Positions 23,200-33,812 of a stretch of DNA of 64,000 bases are shown here, in pieces. Each line of letters begins with the position of its first letter. The first letter of the stretch is position 1. The notes below the pieces were generated by a model that saw nothing but the letters and a program-made list of their open reading frames with translations, was not told the DNA's origin and did not search any database. The translations under genes and the position numbers were made by a program. This DNA is from Cynocephalus volans (taxonomy: Eukaryota > Chordata > Mammalia > Dermoptera > Cynocephalidae): positions 50,381,095 to 50,445,094 of the forward strand of contig NC_084464.1 in the NCBI RefSeq assembly GCF_027409185.1, in the 5' to 3' direction.

Positions 23200-24395
23200 G
23201 GCTTAGAAATAACGACACCCCAGTAACAACAAGTATACTAAACTCTCAGATCTTTTTTCTAAATACTATCTTCCACTAAAGGGAGCTAGGGCTCCCTGTT
23301 CCAGAGCTGGAGCAGGGAAAGTGCAAATGAGCCTGGAGCATTTCATTGTACCAGGAAGTAAGGAAATGCTCAAGAATGATAGGAACATGTCAAAGGACTC
23401 AAGGAGCCAGCTCGAAGAGGTCTTTCTGGCCTAATCTGGGGCAATCTGAACACCAAAAATAAATAATAATATCAGCAGATTTCAATCAATTAAAGTAGGA
23501 ATCCATGAGTCCATAGTGATATAAATAAACAAACAAACATATGGAGGAGAAAGGAAGGTTTTCCTTATAGTGGAATGCTAAGAAATAAATGGTAGAAAAA
23601 ATTGATGGAACTAGAAATGTCACCAGTGGCAGCCACCATAGTAGTGTTTGATTCAGATGAGAGTTGTCAACAGATGTTGGAGCAGATGGGCAGAGGTTTG
23701 ATGAGGAGCAGGATTTGGGCATAATCTCATAATATCTCCACACAAAATACTTCCTTGATGTGAAGGGGAGATGGTGACTTTATGGTGGAGAAGCCTGGCA
23801 GACATCAACATGACTGGGGGATGAAGGCCCACAATCACTTCTGTGGCATTTATTGTCAAGAATACATGCCTGTGTCTGGTCATGAGAAAATATCAGACGA
23901 ACCCAAGTTGAAGGTCACCCTGAAGAACAGAAGGCCTGAACTCTTTAAGACTGCTAAGCACACAAACGGTAGGGAAAGAGCGAGAAACGGTTCTGGATTG
24001 AAGGAGATGGGTGACACGTGACAACCACACTCAGTGCATAGTCCTGGACTCTACCCTGGACGACAAAAGGTAGAAGACACTGTTGGGACAGTGGACAGCA
24101 CTTGGCCAGGGTCTGTGGATTGGACAGTAGTCTCGTTCCAACGTCAGTTTTCTAATCTGGAGAGCTGAGGGATGACTTATATACAGGAGATGACCCTCAT
24201 ATCAATGGGTGTTATGTCTGCACCTCTCAAATTCAGGAAAAAGATTAACGGTGGGTATAAAAAGAGTGTGACCAAGCAAATGTGGTGGAATGTTCAAGAA
24301 TCTAGGTGAAGGGGATAAGTGAGTTCTTTGTACTGTTATTGCAGCGTTTCTGTAAGTTTGAAACGATTTCAAGATAAATTATTAAAGAAAACAAT
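23200..24395 (+). mobile_element. Old L1 (L1M) 3' region
   Basis: The last 300 bp are clear: GCAAATGTGGTGGAATGTTC, GAATCTAGGTGAAGGGG, CTGTAAGTTTGAAACG and TTTCAAGATAAATTATTAAAG are the L1ME-type 3' end. The upstream part (from about 23460) fits the same element but is more diverged. Confidence 0.65.
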
Positions 24396-25134
24396 AAAAT
24401 GTGCCCGAGTGCTTTGTAAACTGCACAGAAGGTAAGGAAGGGACTGTTGTTATACATTTTCAAGCATGCGGGATTGCTCCGAGAGGGCGTGCGGTATGTG
24501 GAGGTGGCAGTGTTGCCATGGAGGGTGTGCTTATTTATTTTCCACCACCCCCCCCCCCAGGACAGTAGGTGATGCAATCTATGCCATGGGGAGGGGAGGG
24601 CCACACCTGAGCAAACACCAAACACAGGCTCAGCTGGGATGAAGGCTAAGGCTGCGGTTTTTATGACTCTTCATGCCTTATCATCTGTCACAACTAGTGC
24701 TCCCCTGCTATCTGTTTATACAGAGACTTATAAAACAACACAGCCTCGTGTGTGGCTAGCTCAGAGCCTTGGGAATATCCATACAGTGCTCCCGGCTGAA
24801 ATGACTTGCTTCCTTCCTGGCTGAGTGTTCCCACACCATGTGGACCCTTGTGTTAGATTTGGAGGGGGGACCCAGAGCAGAATAGAAAACCACAAGCCCA
24901 AAGTCACCCAGTTGTGGCAGGGTGGGGCCGACTGCAATTCAATGCTATAGGTATTTATTATAAAATGGGTGAGGTCTGATACTGGGCAATGAACGGGAAT
25001 TTTTTTTTTTTTTTTTTTTTTTTTTAACCCATGGAGCCCTCTATCAGGCACAAGGAGGCAAGGGCAAGAGAAAGGAAGGACGTCAGTACTGCGTGCACAT
25101 AAGGCACTCGCAGTCTCTTTTTTTTTCTTGTTAA
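24396..25134. other. Unique intergenic sequence with homopolymer runs
   Basis: No gene seen. Contains a C11 run at 24548-24558 and a T26 run at 25000-25025 with no adjoining retroelement, plus T-rich DNA at about 25118-25130. Confidence 0.5.
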
Positions 25135-25411
25135 TTCCCTCATTCATTAATTTAATAGGCATTTGTTAAGCCTTTAGTCTGTGCCACCCACAGTGTTAAT
25201 GGCTGGATATATTTTGGTGAGCAAAACAGAAAACATCCTTACCCTCACGGAGGGATCTAGTGAAAAGGACAGATGTCACACCTGTAACCAAGAAATTGAT
25301 GCATAATTGCAGTTGTAGAGAGGGCTGTGAAGGAAGTGAACAGGAGCTGTGGGACAGAAGAATGGAAAAGCTACTTCAGGTGGCTGGTTATGGACGGCCT
25401 CTCTAAGGATG
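25135..25411. mobile_element. L2-related fragment interrupted by an LTR
   Basis: GGCATTTGTTAAGCCTTTAG, GTGAGCAAAACAGAAAACAT and GGACGGCCTCTCTAAGGA follow a widespread LINE2-associated pattern. The LTR at 25412 cuts it. Confidence 0.5.
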
Positions 25412-25814
25412 TGCAGTGGACTAAATTGTGTCCCCCAAAGTTTAATGTGTTGGAGGCTTAGTCCTCACTGTGACAGTGTTAAGAGGGTGCAAAATCCTAT
25501 TATGGTAATTGAAAGGCAGGAGCTTGAAGAGGTGGTTAGATGTGAGGACCCTGCCACAGTGAATGGATTAAGGGTGGTCGTGGGCATGGTTCTGAGGGCT
25601 CTAAAAGAAGAGCACATGAGAAGTTCTCTCTCGCTGCTCCACCATCTGCCGTGGGAGACCCCTGCATCGCTGTCACCACCACTAAGGCCTTCACCATATG
25701 TGTTCCCTGGGCTTTGGACTTCCCAGCCTCCAAAATTGTAAGCAATAAACAGTTTCTTTATAAATTACCCAGGTTCAGGTATTTCTGTTTAAAGCAACAA
25801 AACGGACTAATACA
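25412..25814 (+). mobile_element. MaLR (MST-like) solo LTR, second copy
   Basis: A 403-bp LTR starting TGCAGTGGACTAAATTGTG and ending CGGACTAATACA, with AATAAA near 25745. The flanks are GGATG (25407-25411) and GGACG (25815-25819), a 5-bp duplication with one mismatch. It aligns end to end with the copy at 7318. Confidence 0.85.
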
Positions 25815-25984
25815 GGACGTAACATTGAAGCTCAAACTGGAGGAGGAAAAGGAGGAGTAATGAACAGTGAAAAATGGTAGTGGTTGTGGGAGTGTCCCAG
25901 GTAGAAGGTCCCTAAGGTCTCTTCGACCTTGGAAATGCAGGATTCAAAGTGAAGTATATGGAATTTCATCTTGAAGAATATCCT

Positions 25985-26220
25985 TCTCCTTCTGTTACAG
26001 GACAGACTTCTGAGAAACCAAGCATCACTCAGAGAGTTGGAGAACTCAAAAATTTACTACACTGGTGGGCCCAGAGGAGATCACACTCCAGAGTCTGAGC
26101 CCCAACTCCAGGCTTGCAAAGGGTTAGATAGGTTACATTCTTCCAGGTTGTAGGTTTCGTTTTCTTAGAATGCACAGAGCATGGGCTAAGCTGATACAAA
26201 AGGCGGTCAGTGTTACAAAA
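25985..26220 (-). mobile_element. Possible antisense retroviral LTR fragment
   Basis: AAACCAAGCATCACTCAGAG, GAACTCAAAAATTTACTAC and TGGTGGGCCCAGAGGAGATC resemble the downstream part of an ERV LTR read backwards. I could not define both ends. Confidence 0.3.
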
Positions 26221-26221
26221 G

Positions 26222-26269
26222 CAAAACAAATAGGCGCAAAACAAAAAACAAATAGGCGCAAAACAAAAA
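26222..26269 (+). repeat. 22-bp tandem duplication
   Basis: The unit CAAATAGGCGCAAAACAAAA occurs at 26227 and 26249, a period of 22 bp, and ends in AAAGCGG. Confidence 0.8.
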
Positions 26270-26317
26270 GCGGAAGTACAGGTGCAGGTTCAAGTTTTTC
26301 CGGGCTTGTCCATATCA

Positions 26318-26862
26318 CTTCTCCTCCACCATCACCACCATCGCCACTCTTATGGGTTGAATTGTGTACCTCCCAAAAGATGCTAAAGTTTTAACTCCCA
26401 TTATCTCAGAATGTAATGTTATTTGGAAATAGGGTCTTTGCAGATAACCGAGTTAAGATGAGGTTATGAGGGTGGGTTCTAATTCAACATGACCGATTAC
26501 CTTATAAAAAAAGGAGAAATTTGGACACACAGAGAGACATACACACAGGGTGAATGCCACGTGAGCACGAAGGCAGAGGTCAGGGCGAAGGGTCTACAAG
26601 AGAAAGAATGCCAAAGATTGCCAGCATATCACCAGAAGCAAGGAGAGAGGCACGGAACAGGTTCTCCCACACAACGCTCAGAAGGAACCAACCCTGTCGA
26701 CACCTTGACCTTGAACCTCTAGCCTCCAGAACTGTGAGACAATAAATTTCTGTCGGTTGTGGTACTTTGTTATAGCAGCTCCAGGAAAAGAATATAATCT
26801 CCATTACCATCATCAGCGTCATTATCATTGTCACCACCACCACCATCATCACTGTCATCTAA
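26318..26862 (+). repeat. CAT/CAC trinucleotide-rich tract split by an MLT1 LTR
   Basis: CCACCATCACCACCATCGCC lies just before the LTR and CCATCATCAGCGTCATTATC, then CACCACCACCATCATCAC, lie just after it (to about 26862). Confidence 0.6.
26350..26797 (+). mobile_element. MLT1 (ERVL-MaLR) LTR
   Basis: Begins TTATGGGTTGAATTGTG, contains GGAAATAGGGTCTTTGCAG, GAAATTTGGACACACAGAG and AGAAGGAACCAACCCTG, then TCTAGCCTCCAGAACTGTG and AATAAATTTCTG. This is close to an MLT1A-type consensus. Confidence 0.85.
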
Positions 26863-26879
26863 TAACTCAGATGGAGCTA

Positions 26880-27045
26880 CCTCTGTGCCTCGCCATTCTA
26901 AGTACTTTACTTATATAAACTCATTTAGTCCTCACAACAGTCCTATGAGGTATGTACTATTACTATCTGCACTGTCGGTAAAAAATGAAACTGAAGCTTA
27001 GAAGGTTAAATCATCCCAAGGCCACACAACCAGAAAGTGAGTGCA
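26880..27045 (+). mobile_element. MIR SINE
   Basis: TTCTAAGTACTTTACTTATA, CTCATTTAGTCCTCACAAC, CCTATGAGGTATGTACTATT and GGCCACACAACCAGAAAG are a well-preserved MIR. Confidence 0.85.
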
Positions 27046-27049
27046 TTGG

Positions 27050-27860
27050 CTCCAGCATTCCCCAGGACTGTTCCCTTTCTCCTGCCTCCACAGCCTTTTT
27101 TCTCTCCAGCCCTCAGTAGGTGTGTGGGCAGTGCTCATCTGTTCCCACCAGAAGCCTGCTTTGATTCAGCAGAACTTTAGCATCATTCCCAGGCTTCTCA
27201 GGCCATCAAGGACATGTACTGGGGATCATGCTGAGATCATGTACTGGGACAGTGCCACACATAGAGTCCTGCATCCAGTCCTGGTCCACTCCTGGCCCTG
27301 GGAGTGCCTCTGTCCCCTCAGACTGACTGTCCCAGCCCTGATGCCAGCAATCTTCAGCAAAGGTATCAGCCACCTGTAGAGGCAGTATTAAGGTGGATTA
27401 TGATGGGTTTTTTATTGCTTCAGTTGATAACCAGGGGCATTATCCAGGTACACAATAATGATGCAGAAGGAAATAAGTCTGAGCTGTGTGCAGATACTCT
27501 CAATGGCTGTCAGAAGGGGCTCAGGGGCTATTTGAATTTCCATGAGCAACGAGGGCACATGGTTCTCCACATTTCCCATTGTGCCTGGCACCATTCTTAG
27601 CACATAAAAATGGCTCCGTCAACATTTGTTGAATTAATTTGATACTTTTCTAACCCAACCAGAGCCCCTAACATTCCTTATTTGTCACATTTTCTTCCAT
27701 CTCTTCCCATCTCTAGGCTAACATTATTTCTTGTGGAAAAAGTAGGTGATGATCAGTTTCAAAAGTTCTAACTGTTCTTAGCGCTTAGAGGATTTTAATC
27801 CTCCTTTCCCAGTGACTCATATGCCCACATCAGCGTAGTTTTCGTATTATATTTTTATTG
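27050..27860. other. Unique intergenic sequence
   Basis: No gene seen. A short TTAGCACATAAAAATGGCTC...TTGTTGAATTAATTTG patch at about 27596-27640 looks like the 3' end of an old L2. Confidence 0.4.
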
Positions 27861-27861
27861 T

Positions 27862-28260
27862 TCAGCTGTTTGCAGAGCCTATGGCTATTTGCAGAACCTG
27901 CAATTGCTTGCAGACTGCAGGTGTTTACAGAGTTTGTCATTTTTTGTGAGACCTGCGGCTGTCCTCAGATCCCATAGCTGTTTGCAGAGCCCACTCCTAT
28001 TTGCAAAGCTTCTAGATAGTAATTGTTTTATATTTTTTATTTCATTTTTATTTTTTTATTTTTTGGCAGCTGGCCAGTATGGGGATCCAAACCCTTGACC
28101 TTGGTGTTATCAAAACCACAAAATTTTTGATTGCAACTTAAAATTGTAATTCTTTAAAAATATGCAGCTGTTTGCAGCAGCAGGTGTTTGTAGAGACTGT
28201 AGCTGTGGAGCTCTTCATTGTTCGCAGATACTATAGTTCTTTGAAAGCCTGCTGAAGTTG
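27862..28260 (+). repeat. Degenerate 19-20 bp minisatellite, split by a SINE
   Basis: Eight units begin TTTGCAGA or a close variant at intervals of 17-20 bp between about 27868 and 28020 (for example TTTGCAGAGCCTATGGCTA, then TTTGCAGAACCTGCAATTG). After the SINE at 28030-28118 and about 40 bp of AT-rich DNA, five or six more units run from about 28165 to 28255. Confidence 0.7.
28030..28118 (-). mobile_element. CYN-type tRNA-Ile SINE, antisense, 5'-truncated
   Basis: On the minus strand it reads TGATAACACCAAGGTCAAGG, GGTTTGGATCCCC, TACTGGCCAGCTGCC and an AAAT-rich tail. The first 30 bp or so of the tRNA unit are missing. Confidence 0.8.
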
Positions 28261-28269
28261 ATTGGCATG

Positions 28270-30170
28270 CCTGTTGAATGCTTGACTTCTTCCTTGGCTT
28301 TTCTACCTGAGCTAACAACGGGCATGTCTTGTTGAGCACAGAGTGTGTGTCCAGTGTGCTGGCCAAAGATCTAAAAGATAAAGAAGTATAAAGAAAGTCC
28401 CCTGCCTAGAAGAGGTTTCCCTCTTACAGCAGGGGAACACGTATGAGGCTTACATGGACCACCCTGAGAATAATCCATGAAAGCACACGGTGTGCGGAAG
28501 GATGGGAGCTTCTCGCAGAATCAGCCTAACTGGTCTCCTTCAGTGTCTGTTCCGCACTCTGGACCAGGACAGCTCCACTTCATGTAGACCGCTTCCATGC
28601 CGTACCCTATGCCCACAGCCTTCAAATGCACCCCACCCCTGCCTCATACCAAGTCCACAACTACCTCTGTCCTTCTCTTCCCTCATTAAAACCTCTTTTT
28701 CTCAGGGTCCTGGTCCTGGTTAACCATCGAGGAGAAAAAGGACTGAAAAACAAGTTTGCAAAAAGTTCTTAGGCACAGGGATGTGCTGCCATGGAAGCGA
28801 CATTTACATTTTGAAAAGGGAACCTTGGAGGCAGCCATGCCTTCAGGCAAAGTCACGCCCCCCATGGGCAGAGGTAAACGGAGTGCATGGCCACCCTGGC
28901 TGCTGCAGGCACACACCGCTTTTTGGCCACAGCTGTAGTTTGATCAGATCTTTGTTAATCGAATCTTCTTTCCCAGTGACTCATATGCCCACATCAGTGC
29001 AAAGACGTGCCCGGAATGAGAAGTGGTTCCAGTCTAGGCATGAGCTGAAGGACGATTTATTTGGCCCAAGCCAGTGATTCTCACTGAACATAAAGGTCTG
29101 ATTCTAGCTCAATCTGCCTCTCTGCAAGTTCATTCCCATGTGTTTGTTTTCTTAAACTTTAGCTTGGACTCTGACTCAGTACACGTAATTGACCGCTGTT
29201 TTGGTCTCAGTCTTTAGCCCAGAGATTATCCAGTTCTCCCCAGTTTCCATCTCACCCCTGGGATGGGTTTGCATCCTTGTTTCAGTCAAGCTTCCTCTTC
29301 TTCTCCAAGAGCCCTGAAGCAAGCGGCTAATATCCTGGTTTTCCAGCCTGGGAGCAGGAGCAGGGCGGTTTGATCCACTTGGGAGAAGACAGCTGGCCTG
29401 GGTGCTGTGACTCCCAAAGCTGTGTTTCAGATTCCTGAGTTCCTGGTCCTTTGTCCCCACTGCCTTCTGGGCTTCTTCATGCAGGTGTGTTAGGAGCGCC
29501 TTACACCCCAAATCCCCAAGGTGAGCTCATGAGCTTTGCCCTCTGCTGTGCTCTCTCTGCCTTATTCCCTTGCTTACAACTGCCCAGTTGTCCAGGTGAG
29601 ACAAATCCCTTCTCTCTGCATCCTGCTAATCCCACGTTTGAACGCCCCTAATGCCCCACCTTCTGCTGACTGTGACGTGCCCTCCTTGCATCTCTCCCCG
29701 GGCAGGGCAGCAGCCTCCTTCCTGCTGTCCCTGCTCTCCCCAGCCCTGTCTCTAACTCAGGCCCCTTGGATCACTATTCAGTCCGTCAGTAATATTTACT
29801 GGGCAGCTAGAATGTGCCCATCACTAGGGACACTACGAGAGCAAGACAGACACAAGCCATGCTTCAGCGAGCTTTCAGTCAGTAGGGTCTTTCTGTTATT
29901 AGTGGTCTGGAAAGAATGTTTCTCTGCTGTGTTTCGTTTTTAATATTTTTAATACACAAATGACAGATGTTCATTGAGAAAACACTAGAAAATACAAATA
30001 TAAGTATAACCTAGAAAATAAAAATTACTTGTTTTCCTACCACCCTCCCTACTCCCTATCCTCCAAAAAAAAAAATCATGAACTTTTCGATTTATTTCTC
30101 TCAGACGTTTATTTCTTTCCTATTGGGATGTTTTAAAACACAGCTTGTATCCCTTCCCACTCCTAATATT
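28270..30170. other. Mostly unique intergenic sequence
   Basis: No gene seen. A weak MIR3/L2-like patch lies at about 29785-29890 (AATATTTACTGGGCAGCTAG) and an L1M-like AT-rich patch at about 29935-30070. Confidence 0.4.
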
Positions 30171-30176
30171 TTTTAT

Positions 30177-30295
30177 GAGAGTACTTCAAAAAGTTGGTGG
30201 AAAAATGAAATTAAAGAATAATATAGCATGGTGCTGATAACACCAAGGTCAAGGCATCAATACGAATTTTTTCATGAAGTTTTTGAAGATCCCTC
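30177..30295 (+). mobile_element. Palindromic mariner-like MITE, copy 3, with a SINE patch
   Basis: Left arm GTACTTCAAAAAGTTGGTGG, right arm TTTCATGAAGTTTTTGAAG then ATCCCTC. Where other copies have AATACAAATCTTTCC, this one carries about 34 bp (30225-30258) taken from the anticodon-arm region of a CYN SINE. Confidence 0.75.
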
Positions 30296-30403
30296 ATATT
30301 TATTCAGCAAAAATTTTTTGGGCATTTTATTTATTCTTTGAATTGACAAATAAAAACAGAGAATTGACAAGCATTTTATTTAATCTCTAAAAAAAAAAAA
30401 AAA

Positions 30404-30490
30404 TGGTTAGAGCCTGGTGCTCATAATATCAAGGTCTAGGGTTTGATCCCTGTACTGGCCAGCAAAAATATGTAAATAAATAAAATAAAA
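30404..30490 (+). mobile_element. CYN-type tRNA-Ile SINE, 5'-truncated monomer
   Basis: Starts within the A box (GGTTAGAGCCTGGTGCTC), continues to the B box GGTTTGATCCC and TACTGGCCAGC, then an AAATA-rich tail. An A14 run immediately precedes it. Confidence 0.8.
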
Positions 30491-30544
30491 TATAGTTTTT
30501 AAAAGGGTCTTTTTTATAATCACAACACCATATTACATCTTAAA

Positions 30545-30672
30545 AATATTAACATCTGGGAATAAATAGCAGTGATGGTTGCACAACATTGTGAATGTAC
30601 TTAATTACACACTTAAAAATGGTTAAAATGGTAAAAATTTTGTTTTGTATTTATTACCACAAATTAAAAAAA
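30545..30672 (+). mobile_element. L1 3' end fragment
   Basis: GTGATGGTTGCACAACATTG, TGTGAATGTACTTAATTAC and CACTTAAAAATGGTTAAAAT, then TTACCACAAATTAAAAAAAA, are the 3' end of an L1MA/MB-type element. Confidence 0.8.
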
Positions 30673-30679
30673 AAAGGTA

Positions 30680-31490
30680 GCAGATAGCCAATGGAAAAAG
30701 TTAACACAAATGTCTTAATAATATCATCAAATATCCATTAGGTGTTCACATTTCCAATTGTCTCATAGATGTTACAAGGCATTAGGCTGTTTTGTTTTTG
30801 TTTTTGTTGTTTGAATCAAGAGCCATATAAGTTTGTTATTTATTTGTTAAGGAAACCAGGTCGTTTGACCTCTGTTTTTTTTCATTACATCCTTGTGGTA
30901 TAGTTTTACATATTCCTCTGTATTTCCCGGGAATCAGTTGTTGGATCTAGAGGCTTGATCAGATTCAAGTTCAATTTTCAGCAAATCTCCTTCGAGGTGC
31001 CATTGGGCACTTCCTTGTGGAGGTGGATAAATTCTGCCTTCTCTCTCCTGTGTGAATGTTGACAGACACAGACAGTTACTGCCTAGGACATTAGGTCATC
31101 AGGCGTTCATGGCACTCTGGCACAAGGTCACAGGGGAGAGCAGGTTAGAGGCTCAGGTGGGTACAGCGTCTTCTTGTTCATCCAGGGAGAACTTGCTGGT
31201 GGAGTAAGGGGCAGCGGTGGCCCCTGGGCCCTTTTCTCTCCACCGTCTTTGAGTACTGACTGTTCTCCATCCTTGGCAGGGAACTCCTCCTACATAGGAA
31301 GCTGCTCTTGGCAAACGAAGATGACCTCATCTGGGCTTTCCTTGTGCTTTAGGTGTTTAGTTTTGGAATCAGCAATAGGGCCAGCTGTGCCATGCCCCAG
31401 AAGGTAAATGCCTGGCTCTGCAGGGGAAGGGGTTCGGGTGCTTGAGGAGTAAAGCCTTTGGAGTCCCCAAGTGCTTGGAGGCCTCTGCCA
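30680..31490. other. Unique intergenic sequence
   Basis: No gene or clear repeat seen. A T-rich (TTTTTG)n patch lies at 30789-30808. Confidence 0.4.
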
Positions 31491-31494
31491 TCAG

Positions 31495-31690
31495 ACCAGC
31501 CTGGGTTCCAGTCCTGTCTTTCCTGAGCCAGAGATAGGGCAAGTCATTTACCCTCCATGAGCCTCAGTTTCCTCGTGTATAAGATGGGGATAATGACAAG
31601 GCCTGCCATAGACGGTCGCTGTGAGGTTAAATGCAGTAATGTTGAAACGTGCTGAGCACAGGGCCTGGCAAGGAGAAGCACACAGTGATG
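31495..31690 (-). mobile_element. MIR SINE, antisense
   Basis: The plus strand shows the mirror order: TGGGTTCCAGTCCTG, GAGCCTCAGTTTCCTCGTG, AAGATGGGGATAATGACAAG and CGTGCTGAGCACAGGGCC. Confidence 0.8.
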
Positions 31691-31699
31691 GCCGCTGAG

Positions 31700-32565
31700 A
31701 TCAGGCATAGCTTTTACTTGGTCCCTGCCCTGCCAGGACAGTAAGGCAGTGCCAGGGAGAGGCTAGACCATTCACCGCAATATGTGCACCCTCAGTGAGG
31801 TCCTTGAGCTGGACCCCATCAGTGGTTTTTTTCCCAGACTGGAGCTTGGGTCCCTGACACAAGGATAAGATTCGGGTGGCTGGTTTGAGGAGGGTGGTGC
31901 TCATGCTATTAAATGAATAGTAATGTACATGTTATAAGCCCCGTGGTAACATAAGGGGCTCCAAGCTCGTGGAGCCCCAGTGCCTTGTGAGTCCTCACCC
32001 TGAAACACGTGTCCTAGGACTGCAAGGCCAAAGTCCTGTGTGTGCTCAAGTTCTGTTTATTGCTCAGCTCTCTGTTGGATGTTGGCTGAGGAGGCAGAAA
32101 TTCCAGGAATCCCAGTTCCTCCTTCCCCTTGGCAACCTCCTCCTCCTCCTCCCTTCCCACCCGCCTCTCAACCAATCCTCCGGCCCATCTCCCATTTGGT
32201 GGACAAGTGGCCAATTGTCTCTGGGATCTTTATGTCCCTCAGGAACAGCCACAATGGGGCCAGGTGGGGCTGCCATAGGCATTAAACAGTGGGTCTGGGT
32301 GAAGCCTGCTGGGACTGCTCAGCGCAGTCAGAGGACAAGGGAGGTTAGAGGAGGCGGCTGGGGAGAGGCTCGGTGTGCGATGCAGGATGAGAGGGAGATG
32401 CCCACTGGTGCCAAACTCCAGAAGGCAGCAGCTTCCGCAAGCAGCTGCATCAAGTAGCGGAGCTCTGGAAACAGTGACAAGACCCCAAATTGCAAAGCTG
32501 CTAACTCCCTAACATCGCCTGAGTCATCCCTGCCTCTCACTGCCACCACTCCTATCTTCCTTCTG
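31700..32565. other. Unique intergenic sequence
   Basis: No gene seen. A short CTCCTCCTCCTCCTC pyrimidine tract lies at about 32127-32145. A 162-codon chance frame (31969-32457) has no recognisable domain. Confidence 0.4.
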
Positions 32566-32631
32566 GTCCCCTGGCGTGGTCCATGCCATGGCAGGATCCT
32601 AAAGGAATCAGCATGGGCTGCCCTCTCCGAG

Positions 32632-33102
32632 TTGGCAAGGCCGCTGGAGGGAGAGCTGTCGGCAAGGCCACAGCTACGAGCACTTGCTGCAACCGGAAGG
32701 GCTGCCTGCCTCGGCTTCGTGGTACTACTTTTGCCTTCTCTTTCAATATTTTGGTTAGCGTGGCAGTTCTCTGAATTCCCAAAAGATTATAAAAATAACA
32801 CAAATAATTATGTGGTCATTGAACTAAACATTACCACAGAGGATCCGAGTAAATTGGACAATTTTAAATTATCCCCTTATGATAAATTGACCACACCAAC
32901 ATATGTTCCAAAAGCACCGCTCATGACTAAATATGAGCTGTGGCCTAATGTAAGTTGGCAAACATCATTTACTGGAGATTATATTAATGGCAAGAGAATG
33001 GTTGGTATTAATGGGAAATTATATGATTGGGATAAAAATATATGCTGTAAAATTATTAAACCTGCAAAATTAGATCTTAGAAAAATAGGAGAGTACACCT
33101 AG
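32632..33102 (+). pseudogene. Retroviral env-like remnant (leader and start of surface subunit)
   Basis: An open frame of 156 codons with no clear native start. It has an alanine/arginine-rich N-terminal part, a strongly hydrophobic segment of about 20 residues (frame positions about 27-48) like a signal or leader, and then a polar region with three N-glycosylation sequons (NNT, NIT, NVS), tryptophans and a paired cysteine (CC). This layout fits the N-terminal end of an envelope surface subunit. Base composition shifts sharply at about 32770 from GC-rich to A-rich. It stops at 33102 with no fusion peptide or transmembrane subunit, so the gene is truncated and non-functional. Family assignment is tentative. 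Confidence 0.4.
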
Positions 33103-33509
33103 TTTTGTGAGGGATGGTGCTGTGCACAATGACACTTTAACATTTAGATCAAGTTTATAGGGCCACAGTGAATGCATAACCTCAAGATGTGCATGATAAT
33201 GCTGCTCAAATATCCACTGTTCTTTTTCCATATGAACAGTAGGTTCATTCCATTAGAACATAAAATCATTACACCCCTGTTAGAATTTAAATGTTAGTAT
33301 TGTTCCTTTTAGCAAATTTGTACTTACATTTACCAATAGACATAGGTCATATGATAGTACTGTCTATCACTTTACAACTACAATAGTCCCACCCTGTTAA
33401 TAGGGTAGATATTAACCACAGCTTGCCAACCGGAAAAGGTCACAGGTTAACTTCAGGACAATGAGAAGATGGTCCCAATCTGATAACCTGATACTGAAAG
33501 GAAGAAGCG

Positions 33510-33812
33510 TGAGCTAATCACCTGAGACGTGCTAACGAAGGAAAAAAAACTGACTTTCCCTGTCCCTTTTGAATTATTAATTCAAGCTTGCTGATGTAAT
33601 AAAAATACTACCCAAAAACCCCCGCAGAGAAAAAACTAAATAAAAGGCATTGTCTCATGCTCTACTGTGTTCCAGCTGCAACATGCTGACAGCCTGCAGA
33701 GAGAGAACGTGCATACTGATGCATTGAGGTCTCCGTCTGTGTTTGTTATTTTCGCCGGCTTCTTCATCCCTCTTTCAAGGACCCACAACTCGACTGGAGC
33801 TGGTCTCCGGCA
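33510..33812 (+). mobile_element. Probable 3' LTR of the retroviral fragment
   Basis: Begins TGAGCTAATCACC after the purine run GAAAGGAAGAAG. It contains AATAAAAGGC (33640-33649) as a TATA or poly(A) signal and a T-rich CGCCGGCTTCTTCATC segment, and ends GGTCTCCGGCA. A second purine tract at 33536-33549 could instead mark the LTR start near 33550. Confidence 0.45.

Larger units (their letters stand above)
32572..33812 (+). mobile_element. Endogenous retrovirus fragment: env-like region plus 3' LTR
   Basis: A 1.24-kb block with an env-like frame, about 400 bp of broken AT-rich sequence, a purine-rich tract and an LTR-like end finishing ...CGGCA. GTCCCC occurs immediately before 32572 (32566-32571) and immediately after 33812 (33813-33818), and the block starts TG and ends CA, as an integrated retroviral unit would. 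No gag, pol or 5' LTR is present, so most of the provirus is gone. The betaretrovirus-like (class II) character is an inference from the LTR end and env-like text. The left boundary is uncertain. Confidence 0.45.

Noticed and set aside
25000..25025. Antisense SINE with poly(T)
   Set aside because: The sequence after the T run (AACCCATGGAGCCC) is not SINE or LINE, so only the homopolymer is reported.
32572..33812. Endogenous lentivirus fragment
   Set aside because: Colugos do carry one, and the A-rich composition is compatible, but I see no lentiviral landmark (primer site, accessory frames), and the LTR end looks more class II. Left open, not called.
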